Made by a program: the position numbers and the translations under genes. This document shows, one piece after another, positions 16,822-28,524 of a stretch of DNA of 64,000 bases. The stretch's first letter is position 1; the number at the start of each line of letters is the position of its first letter. This DNA comes from Flagellimonas sp. CMM7. GTDB lineage: Bacteria > Bacteroidota > Bacteroidia > Flavobacteriales > Flavobacteriaceae. Where the stretch lies: assembly GCF_021390195.1 (NCBI RefSeq), contig NZ_CP090003.1, positions 3,679,501 through 3,743,500 on the forward strand. The letters run 5' to 3'. Below the pieces are notes generated by a model. The model did not search any database, had not been told where the DNA came from, and saw only the letters and a program-made list of their open reading frames with translations.

Positions 16822-17631
16822 ATGGATAGAAAAGTTGTTTTAATAACCGGAGGTTCTTCTGGGATAGGCAAGTCCATAGGAACCTATTTAACTTCCAAAG
16901 GTTTTAAAGTTTACGGTACTACAAGAAATCCAAAAAAATATCCGGATTTTGACGCTTTTGAGCTCCTGCAATTGGATGTAAGATTACCTGAAAGTATTCA
17001 AAAAACGGTATCAGAAATTATTTTTAAAGAAGGAAAGTTGGATGTTTTGGTCAATAATGCCGGGGTAGGTATTACTGGCCCTATTGAGGAAACCCCACAC
17101 GAAGAAATTTTAAATGTTTTTGATATTAATTTTCACGGCCCGGTGCATGTCATGAAAGCGGTTTTACCCCAAATGCGCAAACAGGGTGGAGGAAAAGTTA
17201 TTAATATAACATCAATTGCAGGGTATATGGGCTTACCTTACCGGGGCTATTATTCTGCAGCCAAAGGAGCTCTAGGGATACTCACAGAGGCTTTAAATAT
17301 GGAGGTAAAGGATTTTGGAATTTCCATATCTAATCTTGCGCCTGGAGACTTTGCAACCAATATTGCTGCCGGAAGATATCATGCGCCGGTTACGGAAGAT
17401 TCTGCTTACCAGAAGCCCTATCAAAAAACATTGGATTTAATTAACGAGCATGTGGATTCAGCAGGTGACCCTATTCAAGTTGCAGAGAAGGTTTATGCCA
17501 TAATTCAAAAAAGGAACCCAAAAATTCATTACCCTGTAGGAGAGTTTACGCAAAGGCTTTCGCTTTTTTTAAAGAAAATTTTACCGGACAAATTGTACGA
17601 GAAACTTCTCCTTAATCACTACAAGCTTTAA
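16822..17631 (+). CDS. Short-chain dehydrogenase/reductase (SDR)
   Basis: 269 residues. Classical SDR: cofactor motif TGGSSGIGKS, NNAG (LVNNAGVGITGP), catalytic Ser in NITSIAG and YSAAK (Tyr-x-x-x-Lys). An Arg in the second strand (GTTRNPKKY) points to NADPH preference. Substrate cannot be predicted; the C-terminal extension (about 40 residues) resembles SDRs acting on lipids or retinol-type substrates. ATG at 16822 preferred over GTG at 16816. Transcribed away from the SRP RNA. Confidence 0.85.
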   Translation: MDRKVVLITGGSSGIGKSIGTYLTSKGFKVYGTTRNPKKYPDFDAFELLQLDVRLPESIQKTVSEIIFKEGKLDVLVNNAGVGITGPIEETPHEEILNVFDINFHGPVHVMKAVLPQMRKQGGGKVINITSIAGYMGLPYRGYYSAAKGALGILTEALNMEVKDFGISISNLAPGDFATNIAAGRYHAPVTEDSAYQKPYQKTLDLINEHVDSAGDPIQVAEKVYAIIQKRNPKIHYPVGEFTQRLSLFLKKILPDKLYEKLLLNHYKL

Positions 17632-17664
17632 AGTGATGGCATGTTTTTTGATAAATGAAGAAAC

Positions 17665-18081
17665 ATGAGACAATCAAAAAGAACCATCGGAATTTTTCTA
17701 GTTATCACAGCATCATTTTTCTACGGCTGTGATGAAATTTATGAGTGCATTTTTAATATTGAACCTGAAATACATAATAAGCAACTGCTTATTGGTATAG
17801 TAGGGGAGAGATATCAAGACTTTATCACTGCAGAAATAAGCAACGAGGTAAACGATAACGACTACGACTATTTTTTTGATGTTTTAGGAGAGCTCCCACC
17901 TGGAATCTTTTATGATGAAAATAGAAGGTCAATAGAGTTTTATGGTACTCCAGAAGTTGCTGGTGTTTATAGGTTTAGGGTAGAATTATTTGTAGAGTCC
18001 TACGACTTCGATGGTTTTGATAGCAGCCCTACTTGTTCAGAGTCTACCATTAGGAACTTTACGTTGCAGGTCTTGGAATAG
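17665..18081 (+). CDS. Small putative lipoprotein with Ig-like domain
   Basis: 138 residues. N-terminal signal ending ASFFYGC (Cys22), then a beta-rich acidic domain. The segment ELPPGIFYDENRRSIEFYGTPEVAGVYRFRVEL is characteristic of putative-Ig (He_PIG/cadherin-like) domains (quoted parts LPPGI and GTPEVAGVYRF). Function unknown; 33 bp after the SDR gene, possibly co-transcribed. Confidence 0.6.
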   Translation: MRQSKRTIGIFLVITASFFYGCDEIYECIFNIEPEIHNKQLLIGIVGERYQDFITAEISNEVNDNDYDYFFDVLGELPPGIFYDENRRSIEFYGTPEVAGVYRFRVELFVESYDFDGFDSSPTCSESTIRNFTLQVLE

Positions 18082-18192
18082 TTTCTGTTTATGGCTGGTT
18101 AGTTATTTTTAATCAAAAATTGAAGTCAAGGCTTCTTATTGTTGTAAATTCGTAGTTGATTCTATATACAACTTAAAAACAGCATACTAAGA

Positions 18193-18849
18193 ATGAAATT
18201 TTTTATTGATACAGCCAATCTTGACCAAATCTCCGAAGCACAACAACTAGGAGTTTTGGATGGTGTTACAACCAATCCATCGTTGATGGCCAAAGAAGGA
18301 ATAACAGGAAAAGAAAGCATCCTAAAACATTATGTTGATATCTGTAACATTGTTGATGGTGATGTTTCTGCAGAAGTAGTTTCTACAGATTTTGATGGAA
18401 TGGTTAAAGAAGGGGAGGAGCTTGCCAAATTGCACGAGCAAATTGTAGTTAAAGTTCCAATGATCAAGGATGGAGTAAAAGCACTAAAATATTTTTCTGA
18501 TAAAGGAATAAGAACTAACTGTACTTTAGTTTTTTCAGCAGGGCAAGCATTGTTGGCAGCTAAGGCGGGTGCTACTTATGTATCTCCTTTCTTGGGGCGT
18601 TTGGACGATATCTCTACGGATGGCCTGAACTTAATATCAGAAATAAGACTTATCTATGATAACTACGGATTTGAAACCCAAATCCTAGCAGCATCCATCC
18701 GCCACACGATGCACGTAATTGATTGTGCAAAAATTGGCTCAGATGTTATGACAGGGCCTTTATCTTCTATAGAAGGTCTTTTAAAACATCCACTTACCGA
18801 TATAGGTTTAGAAAAGTTCCTAGCGGACTATCGCAAAGGGAACGGATAA
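18193..18849 (+). CDS. tal: Transaldolase (TalC/MipB-type, short form)
   Basis: 218 residues, the small transaldolase subfamily. N-terminal [27 protein letters not shown], catalytic Schiff-base Lys in VVKVPM (near residue 86), [19 protein letters not shown]. It transfers dihydroxyacetone units between sugar phosphates in the pentose phosphate pathway; fructose-6-phosphate aldolase is the close alternative, but the motifs read as transaldolase. Strong terminator follows. Confidence 0.92.
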   Translation: MKFFIDTANLDQISEAQQLGVLDGVTTNPSLMAKEGITGKESILKHYVDICNIVDGDVSAEVVSTDFDGMVKEGEELAKLHEQIVVKVPMIKDGVKALKYFSDKGIRTNCTLVFSAGQALLAAKAGATYVSPFLGRLDDISTDGLNLISEIRLIYDNYGFETQILAASIRHTMHVIDCAKIGSDVMTGPLSSIEGLLKHPLTDIGLEKFLADYRKGNG

Positions 18850-18872
18850 AAAAAAAGAAATTGAATATAAAG

Positions 18873-18905
18873 AGCTCTAAAAACAGATGTTTTTGGAGCT
18901 TTTTT
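18873..18905 (+). terminator. Terminator after transaldolase
   Basis: Stem AGCTCTAAAAAC / GTTTTTGGAGCT (11 of 12 paired plus a G-T pair), loop AGAT, then TTTTT. It lies 24 bp after the stop and also abuts the end of the convergent gene. Confidence 0.85.
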
Positions 18906-18907
18906 GT

Positions 18908-20296
18908 TTAGAAGGAAGTATACAGATTTGCAAATGCATCAACAATTAGGGTATCCTTGGCTATAACGCATTTGTTTAAACCATCTATAATCATGGTAGT
19001 TTGTATTTCTTTGAAGTTTTCTCCATGAAATTGGCTGCTTTTATCTAGATGATATTCTTCAACCATGGTTAGCCACTGTAGGTAACTTGTTCTTAAATTA
19101 ATACCTACAAAATTGTAATCAGGATACTTGACCTTTAATCTAGAGACATGGTTGGTCACATTTTTAAAGCGTCTTTTGTGGGAGGCTGTCCAAAAATAGA
19201 AAACAGTTTTTTTGCCTTTACTGACTTCTTTTAAAGAAACCTTATTATTGTTTGCATCAGTAATGATTAAATCAGGGAGGTTATTGTTTGGCTGTAGGTT
19301 TTGAATTCCTTGATATACATGAGCAATTTCTTCTTTATGCTCTTCATTGGAGGATAGCGAACGAAACTTATCAATAAAAACCTGACATTCCATGTTTGTG
19401 GAGTTACGTTCTTTTAACAGATAATCCATGGCGATATTTCTAAACAGAATATCCCTGAGCTCCGTTTCTTTAACCAAACTGTCAACAAGACTGAGCTTAT
19501 GCTTGTTAAAATGTAAATGATTGTTGACCGCTGCTTTGTTTTCTGTTCCACAGTCTTTCATACATGCCATATAAGACAAGTTGCCAAAGTGGTACTTCAT
19601 AAAATCAAAGTAGGGTCTAAAATAGGTTAAATCCCTACTATTTAAATCTAAGGTTTTTCTATAGTCATAAAAGCCATCTTCTAAATCATGGATGGTTTCT
19701 TCACCAGTTTTCTTTTTGTGGTAGAAGGGATATTTCTCTTTATGGATGTAACTGTTGTAATCAATTGAAGCTTTGGCAATGGATAATGCTCTGTCTGTTA
19801 ATTGACTGTCCTGAATCAGTTCTTCTAGGTGTTTTATCTTCAAAAGCCTCAAAGAATCAATTCTTTTATTGAAAACCTTAGGGTCAAGTTTGTAGTAGCT
19901 GTGTATTAAAGATTCTTCATTTTCATATGCAAGGAACGTTTCAATCAAAAAATTGTTGATTTCACTTCCTTGACCGGAAAAAACAAGAGACTCATCAAAT
20001 TCCATTGTATTCAGTCTAACAAGAATACTATCGCCTTCCTGAAGGTATAAGTATTGTAGTTCTGGACTGTGGTCAAAATGATAAAGACCCTCTTCAATCC
20101 CTTGAAGATTAAAAGCAAAACGATTGCCTTCATCCAATTTGACAGAGTCTATGTAACTATCATTTCTATAAAGAACAACATAGTCGCTAGTGGGGTTAAC
20201 AATTTCCCCTCCAAAAAAAACAGAAGGACACCCATCTGATTTTTCAGAACACGCCAAAGTAGAAAGAAGAGAGAGGCAGAGTAAAAATCTTATCAT
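18908..20296 (-). CDS. Thioredoxin-fold lipoprotein lacking the CxxC motif
   Basis: 462 residues. Lipobox STLAC (Cys16). N-terminal beta domain (about 25-110) resembles DUF4369-type domains found before thioredoxin folds in Bacteroidota; a long helical middle; C-terminal thioredoxin-like domain from LPDLIITDANNNKVSL (about 345). At the place of the redox motif the protein reads FYFWTASHKRRF, so both cysteines are absent. It may be a structural or binding relative of TlpA/ResA. Convergent with transaldolase, divergent from the ABC-F gene. Confidence 0.7.
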   Translation of the reverse strand: MIRFLLCLSLLSTLACSEKSDGCPSVFFGGEIVNPTSDYVVLYRNDSYIDSVKLDEGNRFAFNLQGIEEGLYHFDHSPELQYLYLQEGDSILVRLNTMEFDESLVFSGQGSEINNFLIETFLAYENEESLIHSYYKLDPKVFNKRIDSLRLLKIKHLEELIQDSQLTDRALSIAKASIDYNSYIHKEKYPFYHKKKTGEETIHDLEDGFYDYRKTLDLNSRDLTYFRPYFDFMKYHFGNLSYMACMKDCGTENKAAVNNHLHFNKHKLSLVDSLVKETELRDILFRNIAMDYLLKERNSTNMECQVFIDKFRSLSSNEEHKEEIAHVYQGIQNLQPNNNLPDLIITDANNNKVSLKEVSKGKKTVFYFWTASHKRRFKNVTNHVSRLKVKYPDYNFVGINLRTSYLQWLTMVEEYHLDKSSQFHGENFKEIQTTMIIDGLNKCVIAKDTLIVDAFANLYTSF

Positions 20297-20403
20297 ATAA
20301 AGGAAACCATATGTTTGATCATCAAAATTAAGTATACCATATAGTGAACCTTGTTAACAGCTAGTTAAATGTTGTAAAACACTGTATTTGTGTAGTTTAA
20401 TAA

Positions 20404-22098
<1,695 letters not shown>

Positions 22099-22101
22099 GA
22101 G

Positions 22102-22821
22102 CTAAGCGTTAAAATACTTACTGTTCCAGATAGCTGGGTTAAAGTTTTTGCCCAAAGCAAAACCATAAAAAATAACCACTGAGGCTATACATTTAAACAT
22201 AAAAAAGAAAATAATCAAAAACTCCGCTGTGGAATTGTTTTTTGAAAAAAGACCATTGGGAACCATAAGGGCAACCACATAGCTGATCAAGAAAACAAAA
22301 AAGGTAAGGTTGACAATGTTTTTAAATGGCCAAACCAATAATTTGCGGAGTGGGTGCAAATCGTTGCCCCATTTAGCGATAAGATAGAAATAGTCATTCC
22401 CAATTGGAGCAAAAAGCAATGGATCATCCTTATCTTCTAATTTAAAAAGTTTAGAAGGCGCCATGATTTTAAATCCCTTGACTTCAATATTATGAGTGAT
22501 TTCTAAATCTCTAATGCTAGAAGTGGCCTTTTTAGGTATTTTTCCTTTGAAATACCTGCTATCTAAAAAACGGAGTCGATAATCAATACAGATTTCCTTT
22601 ATTTGATCTATATGATAGATGCGATTTGTCTCTAATAGGTCAAAATCAAAATCATTACTGCCAGAAGGATTTTTTGAAGCAAGAACTACATCAATATTGG
22701 TCTCTTTTTCAATATTTTGAGATAAAATACGCTGTACTTCTTCTAGAATTTGAAGTTCTTTTTTTTGTTTATTTCGGCGAAGGTGAAGTTCGCGCTCAAT
22801 ATCCGTGTTTTTAAACATCAT
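22102..22821 (-). CDS. Two-helix membrane protein of unknown function
   Basis: 239 residues from ATG 22821 (a second ATG is the next codon). Residues about 1-160 form a soluble, partly coiled domain; two membrane helices near residues 175-195 and 205-230 (FFVFLISYVVALMV; IIFFFMFKCIASVVIFYGFAL). Family not recognised. The frame opens further upstream at a TTG (22848), but that codon lies inside a perfect -7 promoter box, which rules it out. Convergent with the ABC-F gene, 3 bp apart. Confidence 0.65.
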   Translation of the reverse strand: MMFKNTDIERELHLRRNKQKKELQILEEVQRILSQNIEKETNIDVVLASKNPSGSNDFDFDLLETNRIYHIDQIKEICIDYRLRFLDSRYFKGKIPKKATSSIRDLEITHNIEVKGFKIMAPSKLFKLEDKDDPLLFAPIGNDYFYLIAKWGNDLHPLRKLLVWPFKNIVNLTFFVFLISYVVALMVPNGLFSKNNSTAEFLIIFFFMFKCIASVVIFYGFALGKNFNPAIWNSKYFNA

Positions 22822-22845
22822 GTCCTTTTTTCTTAGCAATCCCTT

Positions 22846-22876
22846 CAAAGTTAGTGAATTGTGTTTTTGATTCTAA
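22846..22876 (-). promoter_or_regulatory. Promoter of the two-helix membrane protein gene
   Basis: Minus strand: TTAG (22873-22876), 19-nt spacer, perfect TAACTTTG (22846-22853). Transcription is predicted to start near 22842, about 20 nt before the ATG at 22821. Confidence 0.6.
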
Positions 22877-23045
22877 AAACTGGGAAAAATACAAATGTTA
22901 ATATTATGTTAAATTCGATGACGGTGTTTAAAAAAAAAGTGGATTTCCTTAAAAAGATGTAACTTATCGAAGATTTTGGCATTTAAACGTCTAAACACAC
23001 TTTTAAAGCGTATTAATTAAGGTAGTCCCAAAGATTAGAACATCT

Positions 23046-23585
23046 ATGAAACCCCCATTCAAGAAAACCCTACTTGGTCTATGTTTTGCCCTTTCAGTAT
23101 GTGCATATGCTCAAGAGACCAACTCTTCGGAAACTAAATCTATAACACAAAATACAATTGAATCTGATCATCATAAAATTCTCTTTGCTGCGGTAAAAGC
23201 AACTGAAATGGAGGATATTTTAGATAAATCCGGTCCTTTTACTGTTTTTGCACCCTCAGATGCTGCCTTTAGAAAATTTTCCAATTCCAAAATGGAAAAA
23301 TTAATGAATTCCAATGATAAGAGTGAACTAAAATCGTTGGTTGGTTATCACATAGTTGCGGGCAACTTATCTGCTTCCAATATTTTACGTGCCATGTGTC
23401 GTGGAAACGGTAAGGCTAGCTTTACCACTATACAGGGAAAGAAATTATCTGCCCATTTGGTAGGGTATGATATTGTATTGACTGACCCTGTCGGTAACAC
23501 TGCACGAATAACGTTAGCAGACGTAAATCAAAAGAATGGTGTTATACATGAAATAGATAGTGTAATACTACCCACTAGAATGTAG
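23046..23585 (+). CDS. Secreted fasciclin (FAS1) domain protein
   Basis: 179 residues. Signal peptide cleaved after CAYA (before Gln). One FAS1 domain (about 45-179): ILDKSGPFTVFAPSDAAF is reflected by GPFTVFAPSDAAF, followed by LVGYHIVAGNL, and the terminal GVIHEIDSVILP. Such domains mediate adhesion or, in bacteria, bind small ligands; role here unknown. Sits about 200 bp from the divergent membrane protein gene and is convergent with pheT (3 bp). Confidence 0.88.
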   Translation: MKPPFKKTLLGLCFALSVCAYAQETNSSETKSITQNTIESDHHKILFAAVKATEMEDILDKSGPFTVFAPSDAAFRKFSNSKMEKLMNSNDKSELKSLVGYHIVAGNLSASNILRAMCRGNGKASFTTIQGKKLSAHLVGYDIVLTDPVGNTARITLADVNQKNGVIHEIDSVILPTRM

Positions 23586-23588
23586 TAA

Positions 23589-26012
23589 TCAACGTAGTTC
23601 CGCTCCTAGTTCTTTTTCGTATCTAGATAATAGTTTTGACATTAGTTTGTCAATCTGTTTATCCGTCAATGTTTTTTTCTCATCCAATAACGTAAAACTA
23701 ACCGCATAGGATTTCTTTCCCTCGGGTAATTTATTGCCTTTATAGACATCAAATAGATTCACGTTTTTTAGAAGGTTTTTTTCTGTGCTCCAGGCAAGAT
23801 CATAAACTTGCTGAAATGTAGTGCCTTCATCTAATTGCAATGCAAAATCACGGGTAACTTCAGGAAATTTTGGTATTTCCCTGAAAAGCATATTCCCTGT
23901 ATTAATAGACTCTAGGATGGCATCCCAGTCAAAATCAGCATAGAATACATCTTGTTTTAGATCAAATTCCTTTAATATCGTTTTGCTGACTAATCCATAG
24001 GTTCCAAGTTCTTTGCCATTTAGGCTACAACTTAAACCTTCTGAGTAAGAGGCGTCACTATAGGGTTTTGTATCAACATCTTTAAGGCCCAATCTTGTGA
24101 AAATGGTTTCTACAATGCCTTTCAAAAAGAAAAAGTCAGTTTTTTTGGAAGTCAATGCCCAGCTGTTTTCTGAGCGATTCCCTGAAACAAAAATTGATAA
24201 ATGCTGTCTTTCTAGATTCTTTTTGCCATTTTTATGGTAGGTCTTTCCAAATTCAAAGAGCTTTAAATCTGCCTTTTGTCTATTGTTGTTATAACTAACA
24301 GTTTGAAGCCCTGAAAATAACATTGATGTTCTTAGAACAGATAGATCTGAACTTAGGGGGTTCAACATTTTGACCGCTTTTTTATCCAAATTCTCTAAGA
24401 CGTTTTGGGTGCCTGCTGCCACAAGACTATTGGTCATTATTTCATAAAAACCTTGCGCAGCAAGCATATTGCCCACAATATCTTGAATTCTGTAGCTTTC
24501 AAATTTTGAAGTTTGGGCAATGGACGCAGTAAGCTTTTCTTTGTAGTCTATGTTGTTGTAACCAAAGACTCTTAGAATTTCTTCAATAACATCTACCTCA
24601 CGTTCCACATCAACTCTATACGTTGGAATGGTTAAACCAAGACCCGACTCTGTAACGTTGTTAACTTTAATCTCTAGTGACGCAAGAATAGATTTAATAG
24701 TATCCCTTGGGATTTCCTGCCCAATTAAAGAGTTGATTTTATCAAAAGTTAAAAAGACTTGTCTTTCCTGAGCTTTCTTTGGGTATAGATCAACAACTTC
24801 AGAACTAATCTCACCACCAGCAATTTCACGTATCAAGAGTGCTGCTCTTTTTAAAGCATACTCCGTAATATTAATATCTATTCCGCGCTCAAACCTGAAA
24901 GAAGCATCTGTGTTTAAACCATGTCTTTTTGCTGTTTTTCTAATAGAAACAGAATCAAAATAGGCGCTTTCTAGAAATATGGAAGATGTATGTTCCGTAA
25001 CTCCTGAATAGACTCCGCCAAAAACCCCTGCAATACACATTGGTTTCTCAGCATCACAGATCATCAGGTCTTCCTCATGAAGTTCACGTTCAACATCATC
25101 TAAAGTTCTAAACTTTGTACCGGTAGGTAAAGTCTTTACCTCAATTTTTCCTCCTTTAATTTTTGCGGCATCGAAAGCATGCAATGGCTGACCCAGTTCA
25201 TGAAGTACATAGTTGGTAATATCCACTATATTGTTGATAGGGGACAGGCCTATGGCTTTTAAACGGTTTTTTAGCCAATCAGGTGATTGTTGAACAATGA
25301 TATTGCTAATAGTTACACCGCAATACCTTGGGGCCAGTTGAATATCATCTACCTCAACATCTATTTTGAGAGATCTATTATCAATAGAAAAGTTACTTGT
25401 AGACGGCGTAACCAATTCTTTTTGGATTTCCAGTTGCTCCAATCCAGCTTTTAAATCGCGGGCAACTCCAAAATGGCTCATGGCATCAGCGCGGTTAGGG
25501 GTAAGTCCAATTTCAAAAACTTCATCGTTTTCAATTTCAAACACTTTTGAACATGACGTACCTGGTTTTAAAGTATCACTCAAAACCATTATTCCATCAT
25601 GACTCTCTCCTAAACCTAGTTCATCTTCAGCGCAAATCATACCTTGACTTTCCTCGCCTCTGATTTTACCTTTTTTAATTTTCCAGGCCTCACCTTCCTT
25701 TGTATACAATGTAGTGCCAATGGTTGCGACAGGAACTTTTTGCCCAGCGGCTACATTTGGTGCACCACAAACGATTTGCAAAGGAGTTTTATCCCCAACA
25801 TCCACTGTGGTCAATTTAAGTCTATCCGCGTTCGGATGTTTGTCACATGTAAGTACATGTCCAACAACAATTCCCTGTAACCCTCCTTTAACCGATTCAA
25901 AGCTGGAAATGCCTTCGACTTCAAGACCTAAGTCTGTCAATAGTTCTCCCGTTTTTTGCGCATTCCAGTCAATTTGCAAAAATTGCTTTAACCAGTTGTA
26001 AGAAATCTTCAT
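23589..26012 (-). CDS. pheT: Phenylalanyl-tRNA synthetase beta subunit
   Basis: 807 residues, normal length. tRNA-binding OB domain (about 40-150; LTCDKHPNADRLKLTTVDVG, shown in part), B3/B4 editing domain (about 210-390), B5 domain (about 405-475), core catalytic-like domain, and C-terminal anticodon-binding FDX-ACB domain (RDFALQLDEGTTF to the end). Charges tRNA-Phe together with PheS, whose gene is not next to it here, as is common in Bacteroidota. Confidence 0.97.
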   Translation of the reverse strand: MKISYNWLKQFLQIDWNAQKTGELLTDLGLEVEGISSFESVKGGLQGIVVGHVLTCDKHPNADRLKLTTVDVGDKTPLQIVCGAPNVAAGQKVPVATIGTTLYTKEGEAWKIKKGKIRGEESQGMICAEDELGLGESHDGIMVLSDTLKPGTSCSKVFEIENDEVFEIGLTPNRADAMSHFGVARDLKAGLEQLEIQKELVTPSTSNFSIDNRSLKIDVEVDDIQLAPRYCGVTISNIIVQQSPDWLKNRLKAIGLSPINNIVDITNYVLHELGQPLHAFDAAKIKGGKIEVKTLPTGTKFRTLDDVERELHEEDLMICDAEKPMCIAGVFGGVYSGVTEHTSSIFLESAYFDSVSIRKTAKRHGLNTDASFRFERGIDINITEYALKRAALLIREIAGGEISSEVVDLYPKKAQERQVFLTFDKINSLIGQEIPRDTIKSILASLEIKVNNVTESGLGLTIPTYRVDVEREVDVIEEILRVFGYNNIDYKEKLTASIAQTSKFESYRIQDIVGNMLAAQGFYEIMTNSLVAAGTQNVLENLDKKAVKMLNPLSSDLSVLRTSMLFSGLQTVSYNNNRQKADLKLFEFGKTYHKNGKKNLERQHLSIFVSGNRSENSWALTSKKTDFFFLKGIVETIFTRLGLKDVDTKPYSDASYSEGLSCSLNGKELGTYGLVSKTILKEFDLKQDVFYADFDWDAILESINTGNMLFREIPKFPEVTRDFALQLDEGTTFQQVYDLAWSTEKNLLKNVNLFDVYKGNKLPEGKKSYAVSFTLLDEKKTLTDKQIDKLMSKLLSRYEKELGAELR

Positions 26013-26139
26013 ACCCCAAATTTAAAGTGGACAAATATAAAACAATAGGGCAACAGATTCAATGTAAATTCTTTCATACAATGGTGTTATTGTAAGTTTT
26101 GGGTCGTATTTTAGATTTTTAGGATAAATCTTTCAAATT

Positions 26140-27378
26140 ATGAACAGAATTTGGTTTTTATTTATTGGCATAATAGTACTATTTACATCTTGTGAAACTA
26201 AAAAAAAAGAATTGGCCGAAGGGGATTGGTTGGCTAAACTGGATGTTTCTCCAAATGAGGTGTTACCTTTTAATTTTTCATTAGCGAAACATGAAGATGG
26301 ATCTTACCGCATGGAAATGTACAATGCAGAAGAAGTGGTAACTGTTGATGATATTGAGATGTGGAATGATTCCATACGTATTAAAATGCCAATTTATGAA
26401 GGCTATATTGCTGGTACTTTTTCTGAAAATGAAATCAGCGGTAGTTTTATCAAAGAAAGCTTGAATAGGATTGTTCCTTTTGGTGCCAAGCATGGAAAAC
26501 AAGATAGGTTTGATGTGAAAATGGAACCAAACATAAATCTTTCTGGAGTTTGGGAGGTCAATTTTGATGTTGGAACGGATAATGAGTACCCAGCTAAGGG
26601 AATTTTTATGCAAAATAACAATGTGTTAAAAGGTACTTTTAGAACAAAAACCGGGGATTATAGGTATTTAGATGGGATTGTATCTGGAGATACCCTTAAA
26701 CTTTCCGCCTTTGATGGAGCCCATGCTTTCCTGTTTACGGCAAAAATATCGGATAGTACATTGAACGGTTATTTTTATTCCGGGAACCATTCCGTTGAAA
26801 AATTTGTTGGCAAACGTAATGAAGCCTTTGAGTTACCTGATGCGAACACTTTGACCTTTTTAAAAGAAGGTTATGGTGGGTTCGATTTTTCATTTCCAAA
26901 TGAAACAGGCAACATGGTAAGCTTGTCAGATGTTCAATTCAAAGACAAGGTGGTTTTGGTACAAATTATGGGTACATGGTGCCCCAACTGCTTGGACGAG
27001 ACCAAATTCTATGTTGATTATTTAAAAAGAAATCCAGATTTGGATGTTCAGTTTGCAGCATTGGCTTTTGAGTATGCTAAGACAGAAGAAAAGGCATGGG
27101 GTGGTATTGAAAGACTTAAAACTAGAGTAGGAGTGGAGTACCCCATTCTATTGGCACAATACGGAACCTCGGATAAGCATAAGGCAAATGAGAAATTACC
27201 AATGCTGAATCATGTATTGTCTTATCCTACCACTATTTACATTGATAAAATGGGAGAGGTGCATAAAATACATACGGGGTTTAACGGACCTGCAACGGGC
27301 GAAAAACATGAAGCGTTTAAAAAAGAATTTGACGAGACAATCAACTTGCTTACTTCGGCAAGTATGGAGGCTAAATAA
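26140..27378 (+). CDS. TlpA/ResA-like thioredoxin lipoprotein
   Basis: 412 residues. Lipobox VLFTSC (Cys18). Beta-rich N-terminal region (about 25-235), then a thioredoxin fold with intact redox motif MGTWCPNCLDE (WCxxC, near residue 283) and the cis-Pro segment LSYPTTIYID. A periplasmic thiol-disulfide reductase, e.g. in cytochrome c or envelope protein maturation (family inference). Its 3' end overlaps the convergent leuB end by 8 bp. Confidence 0.88.
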   Translation: MNRIWFLFIGIIVLFTSCETKKKELAEGDWLAKLDVSPNEVLPFNFSLAKHEDGSYRMEMYNAEEVVTVDDIEMWNDSIRIKMPIYEGYIAGTFSENEISGSFIKESLNRIVPFGAKHGKQDRFDVKMEPNINLSGVWEVNFDVGTDNEYPAKGIFMQNNNVLKGTFRTKTGDYRYLDGIVSGDTLKLSAFDGAHAFLFTAKISDSTLNGYFYSGNHSVEKFVGKRNEAFELPDANTLTFLKEGYGGFDFSFPNETGNMVSLSDVQFKDKVVLVQIMGTWCPNCLDETKFYVDYLKRNPDLDVQFAALAFEYAKTEEKAWGGIERLKTRVGVEYPILLAQYGTSDKHKANEKLPMLNHVLSYPTTIYIDKMGEVHKIHTGFNGPATGEKHEAFKKEFDETINLLTSASMEAK

Positions 27379-28489
27379 TTGTTGATTTCCCTAAATCAAT
27401 ATTCTCATCATTCATATTAATGTCATCTTCGCTATCCACAATATTGTTGGCAATAAAGTCACCAACTTGATTAGTGCCATACTGGCTCTTTTGATTTAGG
27501 TCTGGAGTAACAATACCTTTTTTTAGAGATTTGTCTACGGCCTCTCTAACCGCCATTGCCTCTTCAAAAAGACCAAAATGCTCTAATAACATGGCCGCGG
27601 AAAGGATAGAGGCAACAGGATTTGCAATGTCTTTTCCTTTTGCTTGTGGATATGAACCGTGAATAGGTTCGAACATGGCATTTTCATGACCAACAGATGC
27701 AGAAGCCAGCAGTCCAATAGAACCACCGATCACACTTCCTTCATCAGAAATAATGTCACCAAACATATTTTCGGTCAATATAACATCAAACTGACTTGGG
27801 TTTAGAATAATTTGCATTGCGGCATTGTCAACAAATAGAAAATCTAAAGCAACTTCAGGATAGCTTTGTCCAATTTTGGTTACAACCTTCCGCCATAATC
27901 TAGAAGATTCCAAGACATTTGCCTTATCTACAAGGGTGAGTTTATTTCTTCTGTTTTTTGCAGCTTTAAAAGCTAGGTGGGCAATTCTGCTTATTTCTTT
28001 TTCAGAATACTCGCAAAGGTCAGAAGCTACGGTACCTTCATCGTTTAATTTTTTCTCTCCAAAGTAAATCCCCCCGGTCAATTCCCGATAGATCGTAAAA
28101 TCGGTACCAGAAATAATTTCCTTTTTCAAGGGTGAATTATCAATTAAGGTAGGGAAAACCTTGACAGGTCTAATGTTAGTGAACAAACCAAGTTCTTTCA
28201 GCAGTTTTAAAAGGCCTTGTTCCGGCCTAACCGTAGCATTTGGATTGTTGTCGTATTTAGGATCACCAATGGCTCCAAAAAGCACAGCATCTGCTTCCCT
28301 ACAGAGTTTTAAAGTGTTGTCTGGAAGTGGATTTCCCTTTTTGTCAATAGCAATAGCACCTACTAAAGCTTCTTTATAAATAAAGTTATGATTAAAAGTT
28401 TCTTCAACGGCTTGAAGACATTTAACAGCTTGGTCCAATACTTCTGGTCCTATACCATCTCCAGGTAGCAAAGCTATATTCAGATTCAT
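27371..28489 (-). CDS. leuB: 3-isopropylmalate dehydrogenase
   Basis: 372 residues. NAD-dependent oxidative decarboxylation in leucine synthesis. N-terminal LLPGDGIGPEV, FGAIGDPKYD, RELTGGIYFGE, and LTENMFGDIISDEGS with the metal-binding acids. About 20 extra residues at the C-terminus (acidic DSEDDINMNDENIDLG) beyond the usual end. Second gene of leuA-leuB (35-bp gap). leuC and leuD are not in this window. Confidence 0.95.
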   Translation of the reverse strand: MNLNIALLPGDGIGPEVLDQAVKCLQAVEETFNHNFIYKEALVGAIAIDKKGNPLPDNTLKLCREADAVLFGAIGDPKYDNNPNATVRPEQGLLKLLKELGLFTNIRPVKVFPTLIDNSPLKKEIISGTDFTIYRELTGGIYFGEKKLNDEGTVASDLCEYSEKEISRIAHLAFKAAKNRRNKLTLVDKANVLESSRLWRKVVTKIGQSYPEVALDFLFVDNAAMQIILNPSQFDVILTENMFGDIISDEGSVIGGSIGLLASASVGHENAMFEPIHGSYPQAKGKDIANPVASILSAAMLLEHFGLFEEAMAVREAVDKSLKKGIVTPDLNQKSQYGTNQVGDFIANNIVDSEDDINMNDENIDLGKSTII

Positions 28490-28524
28490 GTAATGGTAAT
28501 TTGAAGTTTAAAAGAAGAGGGCAG

